DNA of 64,000 bases from Rickettsia canadensis str. McKiel (GTDB lineage: Bacteria; Pseudomonadota; Alphaproteobacteria; Rickettsiales; Rickettsiaceae), in assembly GCF_000014345.1 (NCBI RefSeq), contig NC_009879.1, forward strand, positions 635,501-699,500, given 5' to 3'. The notes beneath the pieces were generated by a model, which had not been told where the DNA came from, did no database searches, and saw only the letters and a list, made by a program, of their open reading frames with translations. A program made the position numbers and the translations under genes. Positions 1 through 10,589 of the stretch are shown here, piece by piece; the first letter of the stretch is position 1; the number at the start of each line of letters is the position of its first letter.

Positions 1-1833
1 TAAAAGATCTCCGTCTACTTCAGTATAAGCAAGGCCTGTAGTACTCCCGATTTGATCTTCTTTCTCAGCAAACCCGAAATTATATTTTTTAACCCCTAAA
101 AATTCTTCAAGATTATTACTATCTATGGCAATATGCTTAACCGTTTTATTTGCTAAAATTTGCTTTAATGCTTTTCTAGTTAACGCTCCTATTTCACGCT
201 CTAAAGCTCTTACACCTGATTCCTTGGTATAATATCTAATTAAATCTAAAATTGCCGTCTCGGATATAGTAATTTCACCTTTTTTAATTTTATGCATTTT
301 AAATTGTTTTGGCACTAAATAATTTTTGGCAATTTGGAGCTTTTCTTCCTCTACATAACCGGAAATATATATTTTTTCCATTCTATCACTTAAAGCTCTG
401 GGTAAATCATGAGAGTTAGCAGTAGCAATAAATATTACATTTGATAGATCATATTCTACTTCTAGATAATGATCCACAAAGTGACTATTCTGCTCAGGGT
501 CCAATACCTCAAGCAAAGCAGATGCCGGATCACCTCTGAAGTCAGAACTCATTTTATCGATTTCATCAAGCAGCATTACAGGGTTACTAGTCTTAACCTT
601 CTTAAGTTGACCTAGAATTTTACCGGGCATTGATCCAAGGTAAGTTTTTCTGTGTCCTCTAATTTCTGCTTCATCTCTAACACCGCCGAGAGCAAATTTA
701 GTGTATTTTCTCCCCATTCCTTCGGCAATAGATTTTACAAGCGAAGTTTTACCGACTCCAGGAGGACCAATTAAACATAATATAGGCCCTCTAATTTTAC
801 TTGAACGCTGTAATACCGCTAGATATTCTATAATTCGTTCTTTAACTTTTTCAAGACCAAAATGATCGCGATTTAAAATTTGCTCAGCTTGGTTAATATC
901 TATTTTGCTATTATCATATTTACCCCAAGGTAGACTAAGTAACGTCTCAAGATAGTTACGCGTTACTCCCGACTCCGCCGACATTTGGTTCATGGTACGG
1001 AGTTTCTTAAGTTCAGATTCAGCTTTTTCTTTAGCTTCTTTTGATAATCTTAAACTTTTAATTTTTTTCTCGATATCGGCAAGTTCTGATTTATCTTCAT
1101 CAAGCTCTTTTTGAATCGCTTTCATTTGTTCGTGCAGATAATAATCACGCTGCGTTTTTTCGATTTGTTTTCTTACTCTTTGCTGCAACACTTGCTCGGT
1201 TTCTGAATTTACGATATTGGAAGTAAGTGTACTAATAACTGTAGTGATACGCTTAAAAGGACTAGTTTCTTCTAATAAATGCTGCTTTGCCTCAAGTGAA
1301 GTGATCAAATGTGCAGCTAGTATATTTATAATATTTATAAAATTAGTTCTATTACTTATTTCTTTATTTATAGTTTCAATAATTTCCGCATTAACTTTTT
1401 TATCATTAACCGCATATTTACTAAATAGTTGTACTGCATTATCCACTAATGAACGCATGTTATTAACGTCAAATATTTCTTCATCCGGAATAATTAAGTA
1501 ATTTGCTTCAAAAGCTGCCTCACCTTTAATGTTACTCAGCTTTACTCTTGCCACTGCTTCTATTAAGATTTTTGCCGTATTATTAGGCAGCTTCACTATT
1601 TGGATAATCTTGGCAAGTATACCTGTGTTATAAAGATCATATTTATTAGGGTTTTCTTGATCAAATTTTTTCTGTAAAGTTATTAAAATATATTTACTAT
1701 TATCTTCCTCGGAAATAGTAGTACGAGAGAGTGCTTGCAGCGATTTTTCCCTACCTACAAAAATAGGAGCAATTACCCCAGGAAATACTACCATATCTCG
1801 TAATACCATAAGTGGTAGAGATTTTTTATTCAT
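1..1833 (-). CDS. lon: ATP-dependent Lon protease, C-terminus outside window
   Basis: The first 611 codons of Lon, read leftward from ATG at 1833; the gene runs off the left edge. Lon is a cytosolic AAA+ serine protease that degrades misfolded and short-lived regulatory proteins. The N-terminal substrate-binding domain starts with an MNKKSLPLMVLRD motif, a charged coiled-coil stretch follows, then the Walker A GPPGVGKT at about residues 356-363 and a Walker B MLLDEID further on. The residue numbering of Walker A matches the E. coli enzyme. The catalytic Ser-Lys dyad of the family lies beyond the last visible residues, so activity cannot be judged here. The frame is open throughout. The upstream gene is divergent and only about 80 bases away. 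Confidence 0.97.
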   Translation of the reverse strand, partial: MNKKSLPLMVLRDMVVFPGVIAPIFVGREKSLQALSRTTISEEDNSKYILITLQKKFDQENPNKYDLYNTGILAKIIQIVKLPNNTAKILIEAVARVKLSNIKGEAAFEANYLIIPDEEIFDVNNMRSLVDNAVQLFSKYAVNDKKVNAEIIETINKEISNRTNFINIINILAAHLITSLEAKQHLLEETSPFKRITTVISTLTSNIVNSETEQVLQQRVRKQIEKTQRDYYLHEQMKAIQKELDEDKSELADIEKKIKSLRLSKEAKEKAESELKKLRTMNQMSAESGVTRNYLETLLSLPWGKYDNSKIDINQAEQILNRDHFGLEKVKERIIEYLAVLQRSSKIRGPILCLIGPPGVGKTSLVKSIAEGMGRKYTKFALGGVRDEAEIRGHRKTYLGSMPGKILGQLKKVKTSNPVMLLDEIDKMSSDFRGDPASALLEVLDPEQNSHFVDHYLEVEYDLSNVIFIATANSHDLPRALSDRMEKIYISGYVEEEKLQIAKNYLVPKQFKMHKIKKGEITISETAILDLIRYYTKESGVRALEREIGALTRKALKQILANKTVKHIAIDSNNLEEFLGVKKYNFGFAEKEDQIGSTTGLAYTEVDGDLL

Positions 1834-1916
1834 CAATTAAAACCTTTTAAAATTTCTCATTATTAACTATATAATATAGTATAAACATGATTTCAAGCCA
1901 TCTATTAATTATATTT

Positions 1917-2918
1917 ATGAATTCATTACTACAATCCTCTCAAAATGTAGCAGCCGCACATAATAGAATAAAACAATATCTACATTTAACTCCAATCGTT
2001 CACTCCGAAAGCTTAAATGAGATGCTTGGTCATAAGATTTTTTTTAAAGTGGAATCATTACAAAAAACTGGTGCATTTAAAGTTAGGGGAGTATTAAATC
2101 ATTTATTAGAATTAAAAGAGCAAGGGAAATTACCTGATAAAATAGTTGGTTATAGTACAGGTAACCATGGAATCGGTCTTGCTTATGCAAGGAAATTATT
2201 CGGTATTAAAACAAGGATCTACTTGCCGTTCAATACTGCAAAAGTAAAGCAACAAGCAGCTCTTTATTACGGCGGTGAAGTTATATATACAAATACTCGG
2301 CAAGAAGCAGAAGAGAGAGCAAAAGAAGATATGGAGCAAGGATTTTACTATATACATCCTTCCGATAGTGATTCTACGATAGCAGGTGCCGGCACGTTAT
2401 GCTATGAAGCATTACAGCAGCTAGGCTTTAGTCCTGATGCTATTTTTACCTCTTGCGGCGGTGGCGGTTTAATTGCCGGATCATATCTTGCCAAGGAATT
2501 AATATCGCCGACAAGCTTGTTAATAGGGTCAGAACCTCTTATGGCTAATGATGCTTATTTATCGATTAAAAATAATAAGATATATAGGTTTAATAATGCA
2601 CCTAATACCATAGCAGATGGTCTTAAAACCTTGAGTGTATCAACTCGTACATTTGAATATTTGAAAAAGCTTGATCATTTTTATTTAGCAGAAGAACATG
2701 AAATATACTACTGGACAGCATGGCTTACTCATTTACTAAAAGTAATATGTGAGCCGTCAAGTAGCATAAATATGGTTTCGGTAATAAATTTTTTAAAAAT
2801 GCAATCCCAACCTCAAAAGTTACTAGTACTAATCTCAGGCGGTAATATCGATCCTATTCTTTATAATGAGCTATGGAAAGAAGAGTATTTAACCGTTCTA
2901 CCTAATATTAAAATTTAA
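1917..2918 (+). CDS. PLP-dependent threonine/serine dehydratase family protein
   Basis: Fold type II PLP enzyme of the threonine dehydratase/serine racemase family, 333 residues from ATG 1917 (343 from an earlier ATG at 1887). The PLP lysine lies in KTGAFKVRG, the substrate motif reads YSTGNHGIGLAYA, and the phosphate-binding loop is SCGGGGL. There is no C-terminal ACT regulatory domain, as in the short catabolic-type enzymes. I prefer 1917 because a possible -10 box (TATAAT, 1870-1875) would leave only a few bases before 1887. The likely reaction is deamination of threonine or serine to a 2-oxo acid, or serine racemisation; sequence alone does not separate these. It converges with the next gene, and the two stop codons overlap. 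Confidence 0.85.
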   Translation: MNSLLQSSQNVAAAHNRIKQYLHLTPIVHSESLNEMLGHKIFFKVESLQKTGAFKVRGVLNHLLELKEQGKLPDKIVGYSTGNHGIGLAYARKLFGIKTRIYLPFNTAKVKQQAALYYGGEVIYTNTRQEAEERAKEDMEQGFYYIHPSDSDSTIAGAGTLCYEALQQLGFSPDAIFTSCGGGGLIAGSYLAKELISPTSLLIGSEPLMANDAYLSIKNNKIYRFNNAPNTIADGLKTLSVSTRTFEYLKKLDHFYLAEEHEIYYWTAWLTHLLKVICEPSSSINMVSVINFLKMQSQPQKLLVLISGGNIDPILYNELWKEEYLTVLPNIKI

Positions 2919-4282
2919 CCTTTACTTCTTACTACTCCTCGATTTTTAGTAAGAGCATTAGGATCATTTTGCGTTGGTGTTATATTAGCACTTCTCAATT
3001 TTATTAAATCTTCAAACATAGTTTTATCAAATGCTATTGGATTGATTTTTCTTAATTCTGCTAAATTAAAATTATTAACTTGTTGCGGTTGCACTACAAT
3101 AGGCCCACTACTCATATCAGGAATTAAATTTTTAAATTCAGGATTGGTTATTGCTTTTTCCTTATTTTGATTCAAAAATTTTGTTAGACATTCAGCAATT
3201 TCAGGATTTGTTAAAGCATTTGAAAAAATTTTATCATTAATTGTTTTTACTACATATTCATCATTTAGAGTAATATATTTATCTACAACTTTTCCTAATC
3301 TTTCTGCCAAATAATTTTTACCTGTAAATATCTGCTTAAATTTTTCCCATAAAGAAGTACCTCTATCATTAATATATTTTAACTCAGTGGCTATTTTAGT
3401 ACTATTTTCAGCTAGATAGGTAGAATGTAACTTACTTAATTTCTTTATTATTACTTCAGGATTCTTTATGCCGGATGATTTAGTCAGTATAATAGTTTGC
3501 TCTAATTGCTTACTAATTTCATTATTTTTTTCTAATCTATTATTAATCTGCTGCACTGTATTAGTGGCTGCCTTTTGTAATGCCTTAAATTCCACTTGAG
3601 ATAATTGATTTACTCTTGGAATAAACTGCTTACTATCTTTATCAAATTTCTGATTTTGATCTCCTTGAATAATAAATTTTTCATATTTTTCAAGTTTTTC
3701 TGAAGTATTTTTAGGATCTTGTTTTAAAATTTCTATAGCTTTATCTTTTATAGCTTGTGCATATTGTTCTTTAGGTATAGCTTTCCCACTTACAGCTATT
3801 AATGCTTCTTTCGTTGCTCTTATAGGATTGGCAAAGATTTCTTGTGCATCTTCTATACCCATGAATGATAATTTATCAAAAGGGCCGCCTGGATTTAGAG
3901 GAAGTACAAAACCCTTAAGTGCTGCCTCAGCCCTAGCGACATCGAACTTTCGCCTATCTGCTACACTAGGTATTAGTTTTATATCTTGTCCTAAATTAAT
4001 ATGCAGGTTATCTACTAATTTTTGTACCTCTTTATTTTCTACAACTTCACTAATAATTTTACTGGCAAGCACTTCAAGCGTACTAGTAATATATTCTTCA
4101 GATTGTAAATATTGTTGAATAGGGTCTAGAGTAATAATATTTTTATGCAAAGTATCTAATCTACTATCGATTTTTGCTATATCCACTATTTTTGTTTTTA
4201 CTACATCCGATATCTCAGTTACTTCATCATTTTTTTTAATTGTTTCAGTATGATAACCTCTATTAGTGACCACTCCTGTCAT
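2915..4282 (-). CDS. Hypothetical protein, 455 residues, possibly helical
   Basis: I do not recognise a family. The protein has no signal peptide and no membrane segment. It is rich in Lys, Glu, Asn and Ile and looks largely alpha-helical, with heptad-like stretches in the middle (for example RLEKNNEISKQLEQ). A Gly/Pro-containing segment around residues 125-150 (LPLNPGGPFDKLSF) breaks the helices, and the C-terminal tail is polar and disordered-looking. It is intact from ATG 4282 to the stop at 2915. Directly upstream on the same strand lies a decayed fragment of similar style (4490-4916), so this may be the survivor of a tandem family. A secreted effector or structural protein is possible but unsupported. 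Confidence 0.6.
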   Translation of the reverse strand: MTGVVTNRGYHTETIKKNDEVTEISDVVKTKIVDIAKIDSRLDTLHKNIITLDPIQQYLQSEEYITSTLEVLASKIISEVVENKEVQKLVDNLHINLGQDIKLIPSVADRRKFDVARAEAALKGFVLPLNPGGPFDKLSFMGIEDAQEIFANPIRATKEALIAVSGKAIPKEQYAQAIKDKAIEILKQDPKNTSEKLEKYEKFIIQGDQNQKFDKDSKQFIPRVNQLSQVEFKALQKAATNTVQQINNRLEKNNEISKQLEQTIILTKSSGIKNPEVIIKKLSKLHSTYLAENSTKIATELKYINDRGTSLWEKFKQIFTGKNYLAERLGKVVDKYITLNDEYVVKTINDKIFSNALTNPEIAECLTKFLNQNKEKAITNPEFKNLIPDMSSGPIVVQPQQVNNFNLAELRKINPIAFDKTMFEDLIKLRSANITPTQNDPNALTKNRGVVRSKG

Positions 4283-4489
4283 ATATTACTCATTATTAAA
4301 ATAATTTGCTAAAGTATTTTATACTAAAATTTTATAATTTGCAAGCTATGATCGTGTCAGCCCCTGTTTTGCCTTACTCTCTACTTTTATTAAGATTTTC
4401 AACGTGAGGTTTAGAAGTTGATATAGATGGTTTTAAACTTTGTACTTTTTTGTTGGGCTTGCCCGTGCTCTTTTCCTTTATTACTAGGT

Positions 4490-4916
4490 GAGTTTTTTTT
4501 GCCAATACGTAAATCCGTCACTATTTGCTTTTAGGACAGTGAATGCTTTCTCTATATTTTTTTGAGCATAATCTACACCGGTAACAAATTTTACAATATA
4601 TTATTTTTTGCTGTTTTTTGTAATTCTTGTACTATAATTTCTCCTGATTCTTTGCGTATTCTGCTAAATATTCAGGATCTAACTCTGTTAATGCTTTTTT
4701 AGTACCGTTAACAAGTCCAGGATTACTACTTTCAAGTAATGGAGCAAAATCCTTAACAATTTTGCTACCTTGACCTTGCTCTATCATCTTTTCAGGCGAT
4801 AGCTTACTTATTGCTGGTAGTAATGGTTTGATTATCTCAGGCTCTTTTATTCTTTGCTCATAAATACATGATAAAGTTTTTGTCTCTCTTTCGTTTGTTT
4901 GAAAAATAATTTTCAA
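4490..4916 (-). pseudogene. Decayed hypothetical gene upstream of the 455-residue protein
   Basis: A 94-residue open stretch (4632-4916, TTG or lost start) ends in a stop. After a frame change, the sequence down to about 4490 again translates plausibly (IVKFVTGVDYAQKNIEKAFT). The peptide contains a helical segment ending LTELDPEYLAEYAKNQ, similar in composition to the intact neighbour, but no domain is recognised. The stretch 4283-4490 shows nothing further that I can support. I read this as the remains of one gene, perhaps a relative of the protein at 2915-4282. Confidence 0.45.
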
Positions 4917-4923
4917 AAATTAA

Positions 4924-6891
4924 TTAAAACTTGTAAAAAGCATTGTATTTTTTCACAGAAGAGGTCCTGATTGTAATTTCGTCAGGAATTTCGGTTATGA
5001 ATCTTGAAGGGTAAGAGCGTACTATTTCATAAAATATTTTGCGGCTTTCCGCATAGGTAATATAGAGGTCTTTTTTAGCTCTAGTAATGCCGACATAAGC
5101 AATACGGCGTTCTTCTTCTAAGCCTTTTTCGCCATCTTCGTCTAGAGATTTTTGAGATGGAAATACCCCCTCTTCCCAACCAGGTAAAAACACTACATCA
5201 AACTCAAGCCCTTTAGCAGCGTGCAGGGTCATGATAGTTACGGAACCGCCGTAATGAGTTTCTAAGCTCTCATTTTCCATAACTAAGCTTGAATGTTCGA
5301 TAAAATCATGAATATCATTAAACTCGGCAATAGCTCTAAGCATTTCATTAATATTCTCGATTCTACCGAATGCCTCTTCAGTTTGCTCCTCCTTAAGCAT
5401 TTCAAGGTAACCGGAATCATGAAGTATTGCTTTAACAACATTTATCGGGGCATCGGTGTTAAATCTTTCATGCCAATTATCGATTTTAGTAACAAAATCT
5501 TTTAGAGTTTCATATGATTTTGCTTTACCTTTTTCTAACATTTTCTTAATAGCTGCAAAATGAGAAATATTTTGCTCAATAGCATAGGCCTTAATTTTAC
5601 TTAAAGTAGCTGCACCTATTGCCCTTTTTGGTACATTTACAATACGTTCAAGTGCAAAATTATCATTTTGATTCAAAGATATACGAATATAAGCAATGAC
5701 ATCTCTAATTTCCATTCGTTCATAGAATCTTAAACCCCCTATAATTTTATAAGGCATAGCACTATTTATAAAAGCTTCCTCAAAACTTCTAGTTTGGAAA
5801 CCTGCCCGTACTAATATAGCGATATTACCTGCATTATATCGGTCTTCTCTTACTAATCTTTCTATTTCGCCGGCTATATATCTTGCCTCTTCTTTATCAC
5901 TCCAACAAGAGACTATTTTTATCTTTTCACCATTTTCCCTATCTGTCCATAATGTTTTACCGTGACGGTTTTTATTATTATTGATAACATTGGAAGCGGC
6001 AGCAAGTATTGGTAGAGTTGATCTATAATTTTGCTCTAATTTAATAATTGTTGCACCGGAAAAATCTTTTTCAAAACGTAATATATTACCAACTTCTGCT
6101 CCCCGCCAGCCGTAAATAGACTGATCATCATCCCCTACACAACAGATATTTTTATATAAACTTGCGAGCATTCTTGCCCATAAATACTGCACAATATTTG
6201 TATCTTGATACTCATCTATCAAAATATACCGATATTTATCTTGATAATATTTTAATATATCAGGATTTTTAATAAACAGCTCATTATTATAAAGTAGAAA
6301 ATCGCCAAAATCCAATGCATTAGAGATAAGAAGATTCTGTTGATATTCTTGATAAACAAGTTTTGCTACTCGTTGCACTGGTAGATTAGTATCTGAGACT
6401 GATAATTTACTTGGTAGTAATCCTTGATCTTTCCATCTAGAAATTATAATATGTATTAATTTAGGAGCATATTTTTTAGTATCAATATCTTTTAGCTTGA
6501 CTATATCTTTAACTAATTTTAATTGTTCATCTTGACTAATAATAGTAAATCTGTTATTTAATCCAAGATTTAAATGCTCTATATGTTCCCGCAATATCCT
6601 AGCTGCCATTGAGTGGAAAGTACCGATATTCAGACCATCGCAATTAATTAAACTATGAACCCTTTCCACCATCTCTTTAGCTGCTTTATTAGTAAAAGTA
6701 ACAGCTAGAATATTGTGAGGCGATGCTAAATTTTGATAAATAATATTAGCTATCCTTGAGGTCAGTACCTTTGTTTTACCAGTCCCTGCACCTGCAAGCA
6801 ATAAAAGCGGTCCCTCAGTGTGAAGAACTGCTTTTTGCTGTTGCGGATTTAATGTATTTAGAAAATCTTGTTTTTGCACTATACCTGTCAT
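4924..6891 (-). CDS. uvrD: UvrD/Rep/PcrA-family DNA helicase
   Basis: Superfamily 1A 3'-5' DNA helicase, 655 residues from the ATG at 6891. It has [20 protein letters not shown] leading into Walker A AGAGTGKT (residues 33-40), DEYQDTN (motif II), [13 protein letters not shown] (motif III), a QNYRST motif [13 protein letters not shown] (motif V) and [11 protein letters not shown] (motif VI). Such helicases act in nucleotide excision and mismatch repair or replication restart. The frame stays open upstream to a GTG at 6963, but that extension is encoded by a palindromic repeat (6887-6962). ATG 6909 inside the repeat is another possible start. The Rep and PcrA names are alternatives within the same family. 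Confidence 0.93.
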   Translation of the reverse strand: MTGIVQKQDFLNTLNPQQQKAVLHTEGPLLLLAGAGTGKTKVLTSRIANIIYQNLASPHNILAVTFTNKAAKEMVERVHSLINCDGLNIGTFHSMAARILREHIEHLNLGLNNRFTIISQDEQLKLVKDIVKLKDIDTKKYAPKLIHIIISRWKDQGLLPSKLSVSDTNLPVQRVAKLVYQEYQQNLLISNALDFGDFLLYNNELFIKNPDILKYYQDKYRYILIDEYQDTNIVQYLWARMLASLYKNICCVGDDDQSIYGWRGAEVGNILRFEKDFSGATIIKLEQNYRSTLPILAAASNVINNNKNRHGKTLWTDRENGEKIKIVSCWSDKEEARYIAGEIERLVREDRYNAGNIAILVRAGFQTRSFEEAFINSAMPYKIIGGLRFYERMEIRDVIAYIRISLNQNDNFALERIVNVPKRAIGAATLSKIKAYAIEQNISHFAAIKKMLEKGKAKSYETLKDFVTKIDNWHERFNTDAPINVVKAILHDSGYLEMLKEEQTEEAFGRIENINEMLRAIAEFNDIHDFIEHSSLVMENESLETHYGGSVTIMTLHAAKGLEFDVVFLPGWEEGVFPSQKSLDEDGEKGLEEERRIAYVGITRAKKDLYITYAESRKIFYEIVRSYPSRFITEIPDEITIRTSSVKKYNAFYKF

Positions 6892-6962
6892 ACCCTCCAC
6901 AGTATCCATAAAAAAAAATTTAAAAAGACTCGATGCCGTGATCAATTCACAGCAACATGACA
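6887..6962. repeat. Palindromic repeat family A, covering the uvrD start
   Basis: Degenerate member of the long palindrome seen between many genes here: a TGTCATACC arm with CCACAGTATCC, an A/T-rich centre, then GCCGTGATCAATTCAC and CATGACA. It overlaps the possible starts of the helicase gene, so any N-terminal extension there is repeat-derived. Confidence 0.7.
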
Positions 6963-7009
6963 CTGTCCTAAAATAATATTCTTATTCTTGCTTATATCAA
7001 TGAAAAAGA

Positions 7010-7855
7010 TTACCTAATTCTTCTAAGGTTTTTAATAATATAAGAAAGAGTAATTATAGGGTTACAAAGAATTATTTTAAATAACCTAAAATAAGAGTTA
7101 AAATTTCTATCTTCAATAAACCAATTATATAAATCATTTATAGGTTTAATCTCAGTAGGAATAATATATTTATCTTTAAATAATTCTTTCAAAGCTCTTT
7201 TTGCCTGTTTTGCCTCTACTTTACGTTCTATTGTTAAGCTTTGATCATGAACTCTATAAAAATATAAAGATTCCGGTATATGAGTAAATTTTGTAACAAG
7301 CCCAAGACGAAGCCAATATTCATAATCGTCAACTAACTGCATATTTTCATTATATCCACCTACTTGCCTTGCTAAATCGGCTCTATACAAGAAACATGCA
7401 CCTACGCAATCTCTAATTGGTAAAAATTCAGGTGATTCTTGATAGAGCCGTGCACCTATCCTACCCTGCTCATCGATTAAAGTATAATCAGTATATACAA
7501 GCCCTATCTCAGGTGAATTATCAAGTGTCCTAACCATTTTCTCTAAAGCATTTTCATGAAAAAGATTATCATCGGAAGTCCAAGTAAAATACCTCCCCTT
7601 AGCATCTTTAAAAGCAATATTAAGACTCGCCGGCAATGTTTTATTAGTCGCGTTTACTATTAGTTTAATACGTGAATCTTGCTCTGCATATTTCTTAGCT
7701 ACTACAACGCTATTATCTTTTGAGCAATCATCAATAATAATAAGCTCAAAATCTTTAAAACTTTGATTAAGGCAGCTTTCAATAACAAAAGGTAATAGCT
7801 TCTCTCTATTGTAGACTGGCAGAACTATTGAGATTTTTGGAAGATTAATATGCAT
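7010..7855 (-). CDS. Family 2 glycosyltransferase
   Basis: GT-A fold glycosyltransferase of 281 residues. The nucleotide-binding start is ISIVLPVYNREKLLPFVIES, followed by ELIIIDDCSKDNS and the metal-binding TSDDN around residues 93-97. A downstream YRVHDQSLT motif is common in rickettsial and related GT2 proteins. It probably adds a sugar from a nucleotide-sugar donor to a cell-surface glycan, on the cytoplasmic face of the membrane; donor and acceptor are not readable. It starts inside the 3' end of the small gene at 7845-8198, which suggests co-translation. A weakly hydrophobic stretch near the C-terminus may associate with the membrane. Confidence 0.9.
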   Translation of the reverse strand: MHINLPKISIVLPVYNREKLLPFVIESCLNQSFKDFELIIIDDCSKDNSVVVAKKYAEQDSRIKLIVNATNKTLPASLNIAFKDAKGRYFTWTSDDNLFHENALEKMVRTLDNSPEIGLVYTDYTLIDEQGRIGARLYQESPEFLPIRDCVGACFLYRADLARQVGGYNENMQLVDDYEYWLRLGLVTKFTHIPESLYFYRVHDQSLTIERKVEAKQAKRALKELFKDKYIIPTEIKPINDLYNWFIEDRNFNSYFRLFKIILCNPIITLSYIIKNLRRIR

Positions 7856-8198
7856 GTACTCCTAGAATATTAAGAGTATTTAAACTATAAGTTATATTTT
7901 TTATTAGTTCTGATTCTTCAAATTTGCATTTATCTTCAAAGATTAATAATATATTACTTAAAGCATTATTAAGACTTTGGTATATTATAATCTTTGTCTC
8001 TTCGTACCTTTGAATTAGCTGAATCAAAGGATAAGCATATTCAATTGATAACAATTCTTTATGCTGATCTAATAACCTAGTAAGACAATCAGATATTGCC
8101 CATAACCAAGGATCAACTCCATTTTTATTATCTATTAAAGAAACCACCTCATTGGTTCTGTCAATTGCTCTTTCAATATTCTTTATAGAAACTGACAT
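7845..8198 (-). CDS. Small hypothetical protein overlapping the glycosyltransferase
   Basis: 117-residue protein that I do not recognise. It is predicted helical, with no signal peptide or membrane span and conspicuous Leu/Ile spacing (LLDQHKELLSIEYAYPLIQLIQ). Its 3' end overlaps the glycosyltransferase start by 11 bases on the same strand, so the two are probably translated together. Its 5' end overlaps the last codons of the gabD pseudogene by 26 bases, so the start at 8198 sits inside old gabD sequence. It could be an accessory protein for the glycosyltransferase; this rests on position only. Confidence 0.55.
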   Translation of the reverse strand: MSVSIKNIERAIDRTNEVVSLIDNKNGVDPWLWAISDCLTRLLDQHKELLSIEYAYPLIQLIQRYEETKIIIYQSLNNALSNILLIFEDKCKFEESELIKNITYSLNTLNILGVHAY

Positions 8199-9637
8199 AA
8201 TTTATTATATTTTGTAAGTTTATATATTTAGTATTTTGATATTCAAATATACCTTCAAATGAGCCTTCAATTCCAAAACCTGAAGCTTTACGCCCTGCAA
8301 AAGGTGCTTTGGCATTTGCAGGTAACGGGTCATTAATCGATACCATACCCAAATCAAGCTTATCAGCTATCATTTGTGCCACGGGGATATATTATTTGAA
8401 TATACATATCCTTGCAAGCCATATTCGGTATTATTAGCACGCTCTATTACTTCATCTAAACCTTTAAATCTATAGCACGCAATTACCGGACCGAATATTT
8501 CCGTTTTAAAGATATCCATATTATCTAAACAATCAGTAATAATAGTCGGTTCAATAAAATTATCAACAGCTTTACCGCCACAAATTAATTTAGCTCCTTT
8601 ATTTTGTCCATCTGTTAAAAGCTTTTGTATTTTTTTATAGCCGCCCCATTAATTAATGGACCTATATCTGATGTTTTATCGAATCCGTCACCAGCTTTTA
8701 TTTTAGTAAATTTAGCCTTCAGAATTTCTATAAATTTTTTATATATAGATTCTTCTATAAATATTCTGTTAGGGGAAGTACAAGACTAACCACTATTTCT
8801 AGTTTTAGCGATTACTAAATCACCTGCTACTTGTTCTAAATCATTCTCTGCCGTTATAATGAAAGGCGCATTGCCGCCAAGTTCCAAAGATAAACGCTTT
8901 ATAGTATTTGCGGCAATTTTATATAGAATTTTACCTACATCTGTAGAACCAGTAAATGATAATTTCCGAAGCCTAAAATCTTCACAAAAAGCCTTACCTA
9001 TAATATCCGAATTACCTGTAATTACATTAAATACTCCGGCAGACAAACCGGCATCACTTGCAAATTTTGCAAGTACTAAAGCTGATAGAGGCGGTAAGAC
9101 GTGACGGTTTTAATATAACACTGCAACCAGCTGCTATTGCAGGAACTACCTTGCGTGTAATCATTGCATTTGGAAAATTCCAAGGAGTTATAGCAGCAGA
9201 AGGTCCTATACCGGTTCATATTGCGTAATAATTTTATGAGCTTTATTACTCCCAGATTTGATAGTCGAATGAATATTATGTATAGCATATGTATACCAAT
9301 CAATAAAAGATGCTCCGTAGAGAATTTCTTTTTTTGATTCGGCAAATATCTTCCCCTGCTCTAAGGTTAACATATGACTTAACTCATCAATATTTGCAAG
9401 TACTAAGTTATACCATCTTCTAAGAATCACTATTCTTTCTTCAAATGCACTTTATGACCATGCAGGAAAAGCCTGAACTGTGTTATCTATTACAGAATTA
9501 ATTTCATATAATTCTAAATTTGGAACTGTAGCAATTTCTTTTAAAGTCGAAGGATTAATAACGGATATTTGTTTCCTGAATTCTACAAATTCACCGTTTA
9601 TATAATTCTTTCCTATAATGTTTTTAAGTAAATTCAT
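8173..9637 (-). pseudogene. gabD: Succinate-semialdehyde (aldehyde) dehydrogenase pseudogene
   Basis: A full-length NAD(P)-dependent aldehyde dehydrogenase can be followed leftward from ATG 9637 but is broken by several stops and frameshifts. Recognisable pieces in order are INGEFVEFRKQISVINPSTL, a MLTLEQGKIFAESKKEI block, [14 protein letters not shown], the Rossmann FTGSTDVGK, the general-base motif LELGGNAPF, the catalytic cysteine region, EIFGPVIACYRF, and the C-terminal FAGRKASGFGIEGS. Just before the catalytic Cys the usual NSGQ reads NSG-stop (CTA at 8786-8788 on the plus strand), a CAG to TAG change. The pattern fits GabD-type succinate-semialdehyde dehydrogenases best. The enzyme is surely inactive. 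Confidence 0.9.
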
Positions 9638-9739
9638 ATTTCCCTTAATAGTATTAATGACTTTGCTTGTTAAGCTGTGTATATCATTCCCGTAAAAGCA
9701 GGAAAGCATTGTTACGTATGGATCCGATGCCAACCATAT

Positions 9740-9870
9740 CATCATCCTGCGACTTGATCACATGCTCCAGTTTTGTAAATTTTTCTAGATACTGTGTTCA
9801 AGCCATGATATGACACTGAACTCATTTTTCGAGCCACGCAACAATGCCAAGCAGGCATAACATCAGTGAT
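9740..9870. repeat. Palindromic repeat family A plus shared tail
   Basis: Left arm CATCCTGCGACTTGATCACA, a short AT centre, and right arm TAGATACTGTGTTCAAGCCATGATATGACA. It is followed by the tail CTGAACTCATTTTTCGAGCCACGCAACAATGCC in pieces also seen after other copies. It lies upstream of the gabD remnant, whose frame stays open into it. Confidence 0.75.
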
Positions 9871-10589
9871 GTTTATCATAATTTTAGAATTATACAATAA
9901 AGCTTATTTTAAAAGATAGAAAGTATTATTAATTAAGCTACTTTAGCATAACAACTGTTTACTACGCCGGCAATTTTTGGATCAGCCTCCTCTGTACCAA
10001 TCGTGAATTATTGACCATCTTTAGAAAATGTAATATCTACTTTATCTCCAATAAAAACATCACCTTTCTTGTACGCGAGTTATCAAATTTAGTCGTTCTC
10101 CTAATATTTTTCAAATAACCACCTTTTACTCAATATTATCAATATATTACTCAATCTGTTTCAACCACGAGGATCGAAACTCACATGAGTAAACCATCTA
10201 TACATTGTAATTTCTTCAAGAAATTCTTTATTATAGTTCTCACCAAAGCCTAAAACATACATATTAAATTGAGGATTTTGTATTACAGTGATTGCAGACT
10301 CTATAATCTCTTGTTGAGTTGTATTACAGTCAGTTCCTTAGTTCTTGCCATCTTGCCATCAGTAAATACTACAATAGTGAATGCATATCTATTTTTTCTT
10401 GTAACAATTCTAAAGCATCTGTGACAGTACCATACAATCTTGTATATTACTTTTATAATCACTAAAAGTAATTTCATGAATTATTAAGTATTTAGATATT
10501 CTAGGTCTTTAGAAGAAAAAATAATAGGAAATTTACTTCCTGCCAAACAAAACCGTTAAATATTGGAAATAAATATTTTAATCAATCAC

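Noticed and set aside
1217..1501. Plus-strand open frame inside lon
   Set aside because: Antisense to a clear lon coding region; composition is that of a shadow frame.
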